This document shows positions 47,540 to 59,686 of a stretch of DNA of 64,000 nucleotides, in pieces. Each line of letters starts with the position of its first letter. Position 1 is the first letter of the stretch. This stretch comes from Diphasiastrum complanatum. Its lineage: Eukaryota; Streptophyta; Lycopodiopsida; Lycopodiales; Lycopodiaceae. The notes under the pieces were generated by a model. That model searched no databases and was not told the DNA's origin. It was given only the letters and a program-made list of their open reading frames with translations. Location of the stretch: NCBI GenBank assembly GCA_029204225.1, contig CM055107.1:27581072-27645071 (forward strand), given 5' to 3'. The position numbers and the translations under genes are program-made.

Positions 47540-48190
47540 AAAGAGTGCAGATTGTATTTCCTATTTTTTTTCTAATCTTTTTTATTCAATTTTCACCCAA
47601 ATTTCTATTCTCAATAATTCAATCTGAATAGCTAGGATTGTAGAGCATTGAAAGGGCTTTCTATTTATATAAATTTTTTTGGATTTTTTTAAGTAGCAGG
47701 CTACAATCTTTTGAAGTTGGCAACAAAATTCTGTAAACTTGTCAAAAACCAGAAACTTTCTGTTTTTTTTATAAAATTTTTTGGCTCTTTTTTATTCAAT
47801 TTCCGCCCAACTTTCTATTCTCTCTACTTCAATCTAAATAGCTAGGATTGTAGAGCATTGAAAGGGCTTTCTAGCCATATTTTTTATTTGAATTTTGTTA
47901 AGTATTAAGCAAGTTATAAATTCTTGAAATTGGCAACAAAATTCTGTAAACTTGTCAAAAACCAATTTTCTGATTTTTTTTTTCTGCCCTGTTTGATCCA
48001 TTTTTTTGTCCAACTTTCTGTTCTTCTTAATTTTATTTCAGTAAAAAAAGTTATAGACCACTAAAAGTGCTTTCTGAAAATATTTTGTTTTTCACATTTC
48101 GTTAAGTAATGAGGAAGCTACAAATTTTTGAAATTGACAAAAAAACCAAAAAAAAATAAAAATTTGTAAACTTGTCATTAACCAGAATTC
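47540..48190. repeat. Tandem array of three ~212-bp units
   Basis: Units at about 47540-47760, 47761-47972 and 47973-48190. Shared words include AGCTAGGATTGTAGAGCA, TTGAAAGGGCTTTCTA, GGCAACAAAATTCTGT and AAACTTGTCAAAAACCA. Units 1 and 2 are close; unit 3 is more diverged. It is AT-rich and noncoding. Confidence 0.85.
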
Positions 48191-48299
48191 ATAATAGCCA
48201 AGTGAGAGAGACAAACCATCAAACATATTAAAAAAAAAAATTTAAAAATCACCAAAAACTCTAAAAAAATAGAAAAAGAACCTTCGCCCGTTATAGTGA

Positions 48300-49378
48300 A
48301 AGGTTGAAATCAAGCAATGATGAGATCTTGTGGGATGTTAACTATGTGTTTGAGAGGGAGTATCTTCAGAGGTTCAGATCTAAAGATGTTTATAAATGCG
48401 AAGTCCTTGATGTTTTACTGGAAGATCACTGGATGTTGATCTTGAATTGCTTCATCAACACCAAGAGGCAAGTAGCAATTGGAAGCTAGTCAAAAGCATC
48501 AAAGGGGAGCCACATGGGCAAAGCATTTTGGATCTATTTTTATAGGTTCTTGAAGGTTCACGTAAGGTTCTTGGAACAAGGAAGTGTCCTTTTACTCTAC
48601 CTTACTTGTTTAATCACATGTATGAACATTGTCATGTCAATGTGTTGGAATTGCCAAAATTCAATGAAACTGGTTCCATAGTTTTGCATCCTTTGGATCT
48701 TGGAGATGGAATAGTTATCATTGCTGATTTTTATGATCAAGTACATGCATTCATTCAAATCTTGAAAGATATTGAAGTGATCAATATGTTTACTTTTGAG
48801 CAAAGTTCAAGATCTAGCATCCTAGTGTTGGCAGATTGGCAAATTGTTGTAGGATCAAGGGTTGTATGCAAATCTTGTGGAGATACTTCAAGTATTTCAA
48901 GTTCAGGTTTTGCTCATTCAAATGGAGCAGAGAACACATCATTTTGGCATTCATTCACTCAAGGGATTTCATGGATTGGAGATCTACAAAGACAAGGTGG
49001 TGATGGAGGTTCATTCATGGAGATACATGGTGCATTCACTATGGGCATAGTGGAATGTGGAGGAGGCATGCAAACACTTGTTGGTTACTTTCATTTACAA
49101 CTTGTTTGTTGCTGTTTTACAGAGAATTCAAAGATGGATACATGGAATAATCCTTTCATTATGATTCTATATTCTTTTACATGTATCTTGTTCACCATTC
49201 TATGTAAAATTGATGTAAGAAATAGTGAAGCATCCTATATGGACACTATTATCTATATCAATTATGATGTACTTCATATTGTACATATTAGAACACTTGA
49301 GAAGAGATCTATTATCATGATGGAGATCATTCTTAGGTTGGAGCAAAGTAATGTTGTAAAACTAGCAAGTTAAGTTGA
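48300..49378 (+). pseudogene. Unidentified 3' coding region ahead of an LTR
   Basis: Plus-strand frames at 48304-48489 and 48606-49373 (255 codons). The larger frame has mixed soluble sequence (FEQSSRSSILVLADWQ, SSGFAHSNGAENTSFWHSF) and later a hydrophobic stretch, without a domain I know. It ends 10 bp before a polypurine-like GAAGAGGGAGT and an LTR start. The position suggests the last ORF or a non-autonomous internal region of an LTR element. The frame may be fortuitous. Confidence 0.35.
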
Positions 49379-49388
49379 AGAGGGAGTT

Positions 49389-49800
49389 TGAAAATTGTCA
49401 ACATTTCCTAGCTAGTTTGAGGCCTAAATTGGCAATTTTTGTAAATAGTTTTGGATCTAACCTTTCACACGTGTAGGCCTAGATACTTTTATTTTAGTAT
49501 ATATTTCATATTGAAGAAGTCTCAAACTTCAAGGCCATGACACCAAAATCATGTTATTTGGACATATAGGCCAAAATTGGCTATTTTAGGCTACTGGTGT
49601 CCTAAAATTGGGTCCTAAGTTTTAGAGAGATGAGAGAGAGTCATCTCTCTCACCTATATTAAGCTGAAATTTGTGGAGAACAGGTTGGAGAAACTTATTG
49701 TATTGTTGAGAGAGATCAATAGATCATTGTCACAGTTTCTTCCTCCATTGAGAGCATTGCTTTGTGTATTGTCTTCAAGCTTTTGTGTATGATCTAAAGA
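49389..49800 (+). mobile_element. Probable LTR (approximate right end)
   Basis: It starts TGAAAATTGTCAAC at 49389 after the purine tract GAAGAGGGAGT. It contains a TATA-like CTATATTAAG near 49660 followed by GA-rich leader text, the layout of an LTR promoter. The right end is uncertain and no primer-binding site follows. Confidence 0.5.
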
Positions 49801-51522
49801 GATTTCCAAAAGTGGTAGGCTGCTATTGTAGGGCTGGTATGCTGTTATTTTTGGCTGCCATCAGTACCTTTTATTAGTTTCTTTTGTCTCTTGATTGCTT
49901 CGTCAAGTTCATGTGTATCAAAGGTAGCATTAGGATGCTTTGCCATTTCTAGCTTTTGTAGCTTGTTGTGCAAAGATCTTAGCCAAGTATTTTGGGAGTT
50001 TGGATCCATTCAAGATCCACTTTTTCACAACGAAAGAGAGTAAGAGGCCTAAGTGTCTATAGAAAAAGAGATGTAGTATTCTTCCCAAGTAGATGAAATG
50101 AGGAAGGAGATAGAGAGACAAAGTGAAAAAATGGAAGAACTCCGAAAGATTGTACAAATATAGATGAAGATGATGAAAAGTTTATCCCAAGTTAGTTCGC
50201 TTTCTCATTTCTTCTTTCTCTCTCTCCATCTCTTTCTTTTGAAACTTGGTACGGTCCTAGCTATCTACATAAAGAGAGGGAGAGAGAGAGAGAGACAAAG
50301 AGAGAGAAAGAGAGAATGAGATATATTCCTTATTTCAGTTTTGATCATGCATCATGTTGCTGTAGAGGAGGATCCAATGCTACAACAGTTGGGTTCAGCT
50401 CAGCCGTTATCTACAGTTAAAGAGATTTAACCTCACTTCTTTCTAAGAGTCTAATTATTGCACATGTACTTCGAGACATAAGACAATGCATGGGATGTCA
50501 TACTCTAAATTGTGAAATAATGATAATTTTTTTCGTATGTCATGTTGCGTGCAACTATAGAGAAACGAGAACGATTCGCGACAGTCAACATGTCTTTGAC
50601 TCAAAGCACGAACGATTCGTGAATCATTCGCGAACCGTAAACACACCTCCAGGACTGCAAACCGAAAAAGGGACACAAAACAAAAACTACGAAAAGAACG
50701 AGAGCAAACGGGAGATTACAAAACAAACGAAGAGAAATCTTTTGCGCTGCCAATTGGCAGCTCAACGGGCTTTTCGCCCAGCTGAAACGAATAGCAACGA
50801 CGGGGACTAACTAACTAGTTGATTAGCATTAACTAGTCTTGTGATTCTATGTTTAGCTATCTTGTAAAACTCCACACAGTGGAGGTATAAACGATCCTCT
50901 CTGGATCATAACAAAAAGAGAGTGGATACAGAGATCTGTAAGAGACAGAGAGAGAAGTAGTCAATAGAGTAAGAAAGTAAAAATACCACAGCGGTACATG
51001 AAAGTCTGCCAATGAGCAGAACACAACGTAAGAGTAGAGTGTCAATCCGCCAACGAGCGAGATACTGACGATCTCACTAAAACCAAACTGATAAGATAGT
51101 CGCACTATTTTCGTGTGTCTCTTTGTCTTGTGCTGTGTGTCTTGATTGCTAGATATATAGATGACATTTGTTTCATCAATAACCCTAATATTGAACCCGT
51201 TTTGGAAATATCCCCTGGACTTTCTAGAAATAAAAAGAAAATTGATTGAAAGGAATAAAATCAGCTTTTTTAATATTTCCATTATTTTCGATATTAAATC
51301 CGGCCTTACTTGTCTTTCTAAATACAACAAAAGAAGAGAACTATCATTTCCTTACTTACAATATATACATCTTGCTTCGAATAGACCAAACGTTTAAAAA
51401 TGTGATGATAAGATCATACAAGAAGAATCATAGATCAAGAATTGCTGCTTCGGATGGGAGAAATGCAACACAAAGAGACGTAACTAAAGAGAAATATCTA
51501 GAATGAAGAAAGGCAACATAAG

Positions 51523-51523
<1 letters not shown>
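49801..51523. other. Noncoding, with a GA-rich tract; nothing recognised
   Basis: A (GA)n-rich stretch lies at about 50275-50320. A Glu/Lys-rich coiled-coil-like fragment (EMRKEIERQSEKMEELRK) occurs in one frame near 50095-50155 but is isolated by stops. ATTCGCGAA-type palindromes occur near 50620. No gene is called. Confidence 0.4.
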
Positions 51524-51609
<86 letters not shown>

Positions 51610-51700
51610 GATGTATAAGAAATTGGTTATGCAAGCATTAAATAACTATTATTATAAACTTATAAACTCAACCATATTTTAACACATCAGATTTTAAACA

Positions 51701-51792
<92 letters not shown>

Positions 51793-51885
51793 GAAGTGTA
51801 AGAAATTGGTTATGTAAGCATTGAATAACTATTAATATAAACACATAAACTCAACCATATTTTAACACATCAAATTTTAAATAAG
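51524..51885. repeat. Tandem duplication of a (GA)n tract plus 98-bp unit
   Basis: GA tracts of about 80 bp at 51524-51604 and 51703-51787 are each followed by a nearly identical 98-bp segment (51605-51702 and 51788-51885) sharing AAGAAATTGGTTATG and ATTTTAACACATCA. The unit is about 180 bp, present twice. Confidence 0.9.
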
Positions 51886-52525
51886 GTGATTGATATATCA
51901 TGAGAGCTTTGCCAGGCATTCAATTATTGAAATAGAAAAAATCAAAGTTGTGCTTGAAAAGAATTTTAAAAATCTCATCTTAGTGTTCCAACTCACGTAG
52001 TGGTGACACCTCAACTTTTAGCAAATCTTTACAATAACTTACGGCTCTCACAAAGCTAAAAATGATAGCGATACCTCGTTGGGCCTTAGATGCGCACGCA
52101 ATCACGTGTGCGAGCGTTTGGGCTCGTGGCCCGAGGATTTTAGGTGCTTGCAAAGAAAATGATTTATGTCACGCTTATGATCACCATGAAATTCACACTA
52201 ACTTAAAATCTCATGAGCATGCAATCTTGGGCATGGGTTTTCACACACACACACACACAAACACACATGAATGAGTGTCAATTTTGATTTTATTAGGCAA
52301 AATTTTTATGAATTTTGCTTGTGGAATAATGTCCCAAGCTATCCAAGTGCCACGTTGTTGCCTGTGTCTACCTGGGCACCCAAAAGAAAAAAAGTGTGGA
52401 AAAGTGTGGTTGAACAAATGCATGCTTCTAGGATAAACCTATGTAGAGGGCAGGACCCAAAACAACTTGAAAAAAAAAAAGAAACTTAAAAAAAAATTCC
52501 AAGTTGCAACTATGCCACGAATAGA

Positions 52526-52526
<1 letters not shown>

Positions 52527-52586
<60 letters not shown>
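52527..52586. repeat. (GA)n microsatellite
   Basis: About 60 bp of uninterrupted GA. It is the third long GA tract within 1.1 kb; a shorter (CA)n lies at about 52242-52266. Confidence 0.95.
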
Positions 52587-52589
<3 letters not shown>

Positions 52590-52748
52590 GTTGCTACATG
52601 TGTTGGTACAACGAATGAAGGGGCTCCACTATTGATTTTGCTTTTCACAATCTATCTATTTAAGTGTTTATTTGTTTTGGAACTTTTGATTTTGCTTATT
52701 GCTCATGCAAACAAAAATGGCTTTTGCTTTTCCTTATGCTTCTTGGTT

Positions 52749-52820
52749 TCCAAGGGGAGACTCAAACCTGGGAATAAAGAATCTTTGGATGCCAAGCCAA
52801 CCAACTGAGCCAACCCGTTG
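52749..52820 (-). mobile_element. tRNA-like SINE head (A and B boxes)
   Basis: On the minus strand, TGGCTCAGTTGG (52812-52801) is an RNA polymerase III A box and GGTTTGAGTCTC (52768-52757) a B box, 55 bp apart end to end, as in tRNA genes and tRNA-derived SINEs. The surrounding text (GGGTTGGCTCAG at the start) looks like a diverged tRNA but cannot fold into a clean tRNA by eye. A SINE body would extend leftward; its end was not found. Confidence 0.55.
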
Positions 52821-53226
52821 GATGCTTTTCCTTATGGATCATGCAATGTTTTCATGGCTTCGTTCTAATTTTTAAATAGCAACATATGCATGTCACTTTA
52901 GCCCTCAACAAAGGTTTTAGCCTTAAAAATTAAGACCACCACCACATTATATCCTTTAATATTAACATTTTTCCAAGCTCCATTGTCTGATCTCAACACA
53001 TAGTATCGCCTTTGCAATGCAAGGTCAAAAATATTGTATGCCCATGGGGCCCACCTCCCCGCCCCATCCAAAGAAAAAAACTGAATTAAAGTTAAATTCT
53101 TTTTTGTAAAGTGTGAGTAAATATTCTAGAGAGATAAATCAAAAGCTCTAGAACATTCTAGAAAGGGAATGAATATTGGATACCTATTATAATGTCAAGA
53201 GAGAACCTAAAAAAGTCCTTAACCTA
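52821..53226. other. Intergenic upstream of PRP3
   Basis: AT-rich, with no ORF or repeat recognised. It ends at the telo-box-like motif that marks the probable core promoter region of the next gene. Confidence 0.4.
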
Positions 53227-53242
53227 TTTAGGGTTAGGGTTT
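53227..53242 (+). promoter_or_regulatory. Double telo-box-like motif upstream of PRP3
   Basis: TTTAGGGTTAGGGTTT, the complement of tandem AAACCCTAA-type telo-boxes, lies about 40 bp before a GA-rich leader (53275-53310). Telo-boxes are promoter-proximal elements in many plant housekeeping genes (established knowledge). Confidence 0.6.
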
Positions 53243-53314
53243 GGAAAACTAGCGATAATAATAATGTGAGTTTAGAGAGGGGGGAGAGAGAGAGAGGGGG
53301 CGAGAGAATGAGAG

Positions 53315-53347
53315 ATGGCGTCGATCAACGTATGGTGGCATTTTAGG
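53315..53347 (+). CDS. Possible uORF in the PRP3 leader (10 codons)
   Basis: ATGGCGTCGATCAACG opens at 53315 in good context (GAGATGGCG) and stops at TAG 53345-53347, encoding MASINVWWHF. It lies after the GA-rich tract and before several candidate leader splice sites (donor-like GGAGGTATG near 53527). Whether it is in the mature mRNA depends on the unmapped transcription start and leader splicing. Confidence 0.3.
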
Positions 53348-53621
53348 CATCCATCCATGATCGAAGCAGTCGGCTATGGCTTCGTCCATTTTCTTCCATC
53401 ACCCCATCTGTCTTTCCATGAATAGGTAGCCAACTGACTGAAGGCTATGCGCAGACTTCTTTGTTTGTATACATAGAATTTGCAGCAGAGACAGACAATA
53501 ATGCTTACACGCACTTGAAGATGGAGGTATGAAACACGTATATTTCATGTTTTCTGCTCTCTAGTTCTGTGTTCTGGGGATTCGGCATTGTTTGTAAGGT
53601 TTTATTGGAGGTGGGTTTGGC

Positions 53622-56600
53622 ATGGGACACGAGGAGGAGAGTGAGAGGGGCAGCCATGGGTTGAAGGATTCAGCTGCAAGGGAGGGCAGCAAGAGCAGAG
53701 AACACAGGGATGAGAAGTATAGTCGGCAAGGAGAGGATCATTACCTGGAAAGGAAGAAAGACAGACTTAATGAGGGGAAAGGTGGCTCAACTGCCAAAGA
53801 AAGCTATAAAAAAGAGGAGAAAGAGCATAGACACAGGGAAAATGTGGATGCAGAAAGATCTAAATCCCGGAAGGATGGCGGACATGTTGATGCGCGGATT
53901 AGGGTTAGTGCACATTACAGGGATAGACACAGGCATAGAGATAAGGCTTGTAGGTATGAAGGGGATTCTTTAGATACGTTCGATGAGGAAGCAGACAGTG
54001 AGAAACATGTGGATGGATCCAAGGAAGGCCGATGCAGGGACGAGCGTGTTAGAGATAGTGCGCACAACAGGGATAGACATAGGTATAGAGATAAGGCTAG
54101 CAAGCATGAATTGGAGGTGAACAGTGAAAAGCATGTGGATGGATCCATGGAAGGCAGAAACACGAACAGTGATAAACATCTGGATGGCTTGAAAGAAGGC
54201 CGACACGGCAATGCACTGGTTAGGGATAGTGCGAATGACAGGGGTGGACACAGGCATAGAGATAAGGCTGCTAAGTATGAAGTAGATTTATTAGATACGT
54301 TCGAGGAGGCAAACAGAGGAAAGCATTCGGATGGATTCAAGGAGAATTCTAAAGGGCGAGTTGGTGAAAAAGCCAGGGACGTGAACGATGATAAATATTT
54401 CAATAAAGGAACAGATCGCCATCATCATCGCAGTGATAAAGATTCCAACAATGAAACAGATCGTCGTCATCATTGTAGCGGCCATACGGATACCAGGAAA
54501 GAATCAGCAGTGGATGATATGCAAGAAAAGCACGAGAGAACGGAAAGAGTGCAGAAACGCAAAGATTATGACGACACCATTAAGAAAGACTCTGAAGCCG
54601 GGGATAGGCACTCAAAGAGAAGGAGAGATTCTGTGCATTCAGGAAAGCCTATCTTAGACGGAAAAGACAAAGCAGAAACGAGAAAAAGGGATAATCACGA
54701 TGCCCAAGCAAACATTACTGCGGGGACTGCCCTTGATGTAGATGAGAAGATCAATTCGCAGAGCCGTGATAAGGGCGATCAAGTCTCCAGTACTAATTTG
54801 GATGCCAACGGCTTGTCATCAGTTTTGAATGAACCTTTGGTCTCCACTATGGTCAGTGAAGCAGGCTTGAAACTTGTAGGTCTTCTTGTCTTTGTGTAAT
54901 GAAGTCTTTGTATTCTACTACCACACAATTCTTTTAAAAAAATTGGGATGCAGATATTGGGGAGCGGCATTCATGAGGCTGCCCAATGGGAGACTGCCCC
55001 CGGGCCATCGGCGTGTATGGAAGATATTCGAAATCTAAAAGTCTTACTCAGTTTTTATCATCCATTGTTAGTATGCCCTCTAGGATGCAGAGTTTGGGCA
55101 GCAACATTCATGAGGCTGCCAACAGGAAGCCACCACGCTGTTGGCTTATAAGAAAGGAATTCTAAAAGTTCTACTCAGTTTCTTTCTTCCAATGTTAAAT
55201 GAATCCCTGTCGTCAGCTTTTGGGTCCAGCTTCTAGGCAAGTGATTGTATACTGCATTTTTTGCTAGATTACTAATTATGTGCACTTCTAGGAATTGATC
55301 CTGAGAGATAAATGCACCATCGGTGTTTGATTCACAGCCCCTTTCAATGTTGGAGCCTGTTATTCTCTCTACTCTGCACAGATGTTAAGTACATCCTTTG
55401 GAGTCTGGTTAGAGTAGATGGATCAACAGTATGGTAACTTTGGACTTACAAGCATTAAGAAATGATAATTTCTGGATACCGGCATTTGATGGGGCTACCC
55501 AATGAGGAAGTCACCGGCCGTTGGTCGAGATGACAGAAATTTCAAAACTCTCAAAATCTTGGTTAGTTTACATCTTCCACTTATGACCAGTGTGAACCAA
55601 ATGTCGCCCTCAACTTCTAGGTCCAGCTCTTGGTAAAGTGAATTTGAAATCATTTCACTCTCTAAACATGTAAACTTGTAGGAAAATTTGACCCCAAAAA
55701 TTGCTTGTTGGTGCTTAAATATACCTAAAGAGAGCGATAATTAGGATCCTTAGAGTCAGCTATAGGTGCTGCATGACCTTTAGACGTGGGTATGGGAGAC
55801 AAGTTTGATCTGTTGAAGAAACTGTTTCTGAGCTAATGATTATGGCGCAGTTGTAAGGTTTTTTCTTCGAACTTGGGCATTAAAGATCAGCAGGACTCAG
55901 GAGCTTCTTTTAACAACAGCCTGACTGTTTGGAAAAGTTCAAGCCATAAGTGATACATGCTGGTTAAGATGTCATTCTTTGTGCGAATGGTTTGTTTTAC
56001 TTTTACTAGTATGTGTATATCATTTAAAATATTGTATGTGTATATGTATATTGTATGATTTGAATACTCTGCATTTAAATTTTTCTGATGAGAGAAATGT
56101 ATAAACCAGAAAGCACAATTTTCTGATGGTTTTGGTACCAGAGCAAAATAGATACAGTACTAAAGTTTCACAAAAAAATCACCTAAATACAAGTTTTCTC
56201 TTGTGTTTATATGGTATGTCAAAGATATACATTGTCTCTTTGTGTCTAATTCTTTCCCAATTTAAGATCCATCAAACAAGAGTTCAATCATTCATGTAAT
56301 TTGTCTAGTCTCATTAATCATAAACCCAGATAAGATTTGTTTGATAGATTGGATTTTAAAAGATACTCAGTGTAGATTCCCTTTTAAACATTCTGCTTTA
56401 GGCCATTCAATAAATGCTTTTTAACTTTCACTGCCTGCATTCAACCCAATGAACTTAGTGAACGTAAATTTGTTGGACATGTGCCAACTTTTGCTTGTGC
56501 TGAGCAAATACTATTTCACTAATGGAGGTTGATCCTTGTCTTAATTCTAAAATTTTCAAAGCTATTGAAGAATTCCTTAATATTGTCTTCGTGATGTTTG

Positions 56601-58216
56601 CAGGGCTTCCAGCATGTGGTACCCTCGGTGACTGAAGTTGCCAGCCACCTTACTGGCCCTATTCCTCCAGTTCCTTCAAAGGTCCCAACTTTAGCATCTC
56701 TTCCCACTGACTTGAAAAAAGGCGAGCCTTCAACTCAAGATTTTTCACCAGTTTCCTCCAAGTCTGGGGCAGGAGTAAGCTCAGAAGGTGTAAAGACGTC
56801 CAGTATTAGTCTTGATGCCCTCATGAAGGCAAAGAAGGCATTGCAAATGCAAAAGGAGCTCTCTGAGAAGCTGAAGAAATTGCCACAGGTAGGTGCCCTG
56901 AAGATTTCTATTTACTGAGTGATTGTAACTACAAACTCAGTTGGACTGGGCACCTAGAATTTGTATTGGACTTTTTAGGAGATCCTCATATGCTTCTTAT
57001 TCTGGATATAATTGGCATTTCCATCTAAGAGGATACAGTTTAATGGGCTATGCACTGCTGCATATCTGACAGTGGATCTTCTGTGTCCTTCTATTTAGTT
57101 AACTACTGTGTACTTGGGCATGTACGCTGAAGTTACTCTCTTTTGCAGCTTCCCAGTCTTAAGGATCCTCTATCATTTGTTTCCGTCAAATTTTTGCTTG
57201 GACAGCTTGGTTTCTTGTGATGCAAATTTGGTTTCCTGCCTGCCTGTCAAAAGTTGCACTATGCTGATGATCATTTGATGTTGGTGTCAAGCTTATAGAA
57301 TGGCATCTTTTATAAGTGACAAGTACTTAGCTACTTTGTTTGTCCGGCCTTTTGAGTGATAGCATGTAACACGTGAACTTTCAAGTCCTCTCGTGGACTT
57401 TCTTTCTTCAGTCTACTGCTGCTCTAAGAGGATATGAGTTTGCTTTAAACTTGTGCTGATGCCCGATTTGTGATCTATTGGTGGTTGAACTAGCGTTAAA
57501 GTGTTCGTAGTTCAGCGCAGTCTAGAATCTTCTGTCTTTATCTCAATATTTTCTCTGTTTTCTAGAAGGGATGTGCTGGCATACAACTAACAGCTTGTTT
57601 TGTCAAGTTGCCACACCAAGAACAGTCATTTATAATTGTTTCTAAATTGTTGTTATCAAAGGATTCTTGTTGCCCTATGGAACAACTTTATGTGTGAGGC
57701 TTGGTATTGTTCTTGTATACAAATATTTCAATCGTAACATTTGTGCAGCTGAATAAGGCTGTGACGGAACCACCCAGACCTTTGACACCTTCAGCTGCTC
57801 CACCAATAGCAGTTTCAGGTGCAACCACAGCATCTATGCTATCTGCACCAGGAGGTCAAAATTCTTCAACGATGGCTGTGAGTACGTCATCAACTGTCAC
57901 AGGAGGAACCATGGGTTTTGTATCAGGGGTGATGCCAGGTATGCCAGGTGTACTTCCCAATCTTGGAACAATTTCAAACTATGAAGCTGTGAAAAGAGCT
58001 CAAGAATATGTTGTACGTTTGGGTTTCCAGCAACCTCCAGGATCGATGCCTCTGCTAGGAGTTGTTCCTCCACATGGGTCTTTTGAGGCAGGAATAGCAT
58101 CTCAACCGAAAACTGTGAAAGCCCCTGTTTTACGACTTGATGCACATGGAAGAGAGATTGATGAGCATGGCAATATTATGGATCGCCCTAAAGTTGCCAA
58201 TGTCAGCACTCTGAAG
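53622..58216 (+). CDS. PRP3: U4/U6 snRNP splicing factor PRP3 (RDM16), 3'-incomplete
   Basis: Component of the U4/U6.U5 tri-snRNP that binds the U4/U6 duplex. The Arabidopsis orthologue RDM16 also affects RNA-directed DNA methylation (established knowledge). In-phase exons: 53622-54875, 56604-56888 and 57749-58216, giving 669 residues. Exon 1 encodes a Lys/Glu/Arg/His-rich low-complexity region with three ~45-residue repeats (core RDRHRHRDKA...KHVDG). Exon 2 has the diagnostic LDALMKAKKALQMQKELSEK; exon 3 has LNKAVTEPPRPLTP, RAQEYVVRLGFQQP and VLRLDAHGREIDEHGNI, ending VSTLK where the PRP3 core (PF08572) and DUF1115 should follow. Those exons were not found up to 64000. Start chosen: first ATG of the long open frame, after an upstream acceptor-like TTTGTAAG. 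Introns of 1.7 and 0.9 kb are GT-AG. Confidence 0.85.
54948..55640. repeat. Three diverged repeats inside PRP3 intron 1
   Basis: Segments at about 54948-55082, 55083-55235 and 55466-55640 share the order CGGCATTCATGAGGCTGCC-like, CCACC/CCGGCC, AAATTTCAAAA-like, AGTTT...TCTTCCA and TTCTAGGTCCAGCTTC-like text. The first two are directly adjacent; the third is separated by 230 bp. They could be an old minisatellite or duplicated former exons; no long frame is preserved. Confidence 0.6.
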
Positions 58217-59199
58217 GTGAGCTCTGGTGTATAAAGTTCACAAACATTTTTGCTAGTCGAAATAATTTAATTCCTAGCAGTCTAACAAGGAAAAAGGGAA
58301 AAGAAATGCATGTACTGGGCTGCTAGTTCTAAGAAAATTTAAATCTGTCCATTAGAAAAGCATGACTCTCTATAGAGGGTAGAGTAGTCCTGTCATGTCT
58401 TTCCTTACTGGTTTTTCTTGATCTTGCGACAATGAGCAAGCTCAATGTCAAAAGTTTTGTGTCATCTATTTAATGATTGTGTAGGGAGATACGTAAGCGG
58501 CAAAGAAAAGAGGGGCAAGTTAATTCTTAGAACTAACCGTCGCAACGGTCAAGATAAAACTATTCGAGTGAAACGTGGTTTCACCAATGAGGGAAAATGT
58601 GGGGTGCAAACATTCTGATTTAGGTCAATGCTGTGTATTTTTGGTAGTTGTTCTTGAGGATTAGTTTCTCAGTGTCAGATTTGTAGCATCATAGGTGTAG
58701 ATGGCTTGTGGAGGGGAGAACTGCCAAGAAACAGGCGGGACCCTGCATGGTGGGTAGTTTATCTGGGGCGGATGCATCAGCTGTTTCATTACCTAAAATC
58801 AATCTTTGAACAGACTTTTTTCTTCTCCACTGCTAGTTGTTAATTTCACAAATAATCTTTGCTGCAATTACAGAAACTGAGGTCATGGTATTGTTATCTT
58901 TTGTTTGCTCAAAATTTGCTCCATTTTGATGATAGAACATCCACTTCATCTGATTTACTTCGCTATGTATTGCTGTCCCCACTGAAGGCAATGCTCCGTA
59001 TTGCTTCAAGTTAACTGGAGTCCAAAAGTTCCCAGTAAATCAACTATCCTTGTCAGACACTATGGAGGACGATGATCCTTGAAGTATAAACAAATGCTCG
59101 AAATACATGCTAGATACCCAGAAGCATCAATCTTCTTATGAATTTGAGTAAAATGAGAAATCTTAGTGAGTCTGTGAACTATAACCAAGATAGAATCAT
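58217..59199. other. Probable PRP3 intron 3, 5' part
   Basis: It begins with the donor GTGAGC. No exon encoding the expected PRP3 core was seen. The copia insertion at 59200 lies within this presumed intron. Confidence 0.5.
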
Positions 59200-59640
59200 G
59201 CTGCGCCAATATTCTTATAGGATACACAGATGCTAATTGGGCAGGAGATGTTGATACTAGAAGGTGGACATCTGGATTTGTATTTTCCAATGAAGGCGCA
59301 ATATCTTGGACAGCCGAAAGCATATGTCAGTAGCATTATCATCAGCTAAATCAGAATACATTGCTGCCACAAATGTTACCAAAGAGGCCAATTGGTTCAA
59401 AAATCTACTTGCAGACATCAACCTTGCTCTACAACAACCTACTGTTCTTCATTGTGATAATCAAAGCACAATTCCACTATCTCCGAATCCGAGATTTTAT
59501 TCTTGAAGTAATATATCGAAATCAATTACCACTATGTAAGCAAGAAAGTTTCACTTATTTTCTGCAGGAAAGAGTTTATGGCAGTTAAAAACTTCACCAA
59601 AGCACTATCAAAAGACAATCATATTAGATTCAATAATATT
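59200..59640 (+). pseudogene. Ty1/copia RNase H relic
   Basis: Frames shifted once read GYTDANWAGDVDTRRWTSGF (first catalytic Asp), then MSVALSSAKSEYIAATN and VLHCDNQSTIPLSPNPRF (Glu and Asp of the active site). The later TKHIE/DxxTKPL end is badly decayed. The 5' part of pol is missing; this is the 3' end of an element whose polypurine tract and LTR follow at 59678 and 59687. Confidence 0.85.
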
Positions 59641-59686
59641 TTAAATCTGAAGATCGAAAATTTTTAGGGTCCACATTAAGGGAGAG

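Noticed and set aside
51428-51634. Poly(Ser-Leu) frame on the minus strand
   Set aside because: It is a translation of the (GA)n microsatellite; the same holds at 52439-52648.
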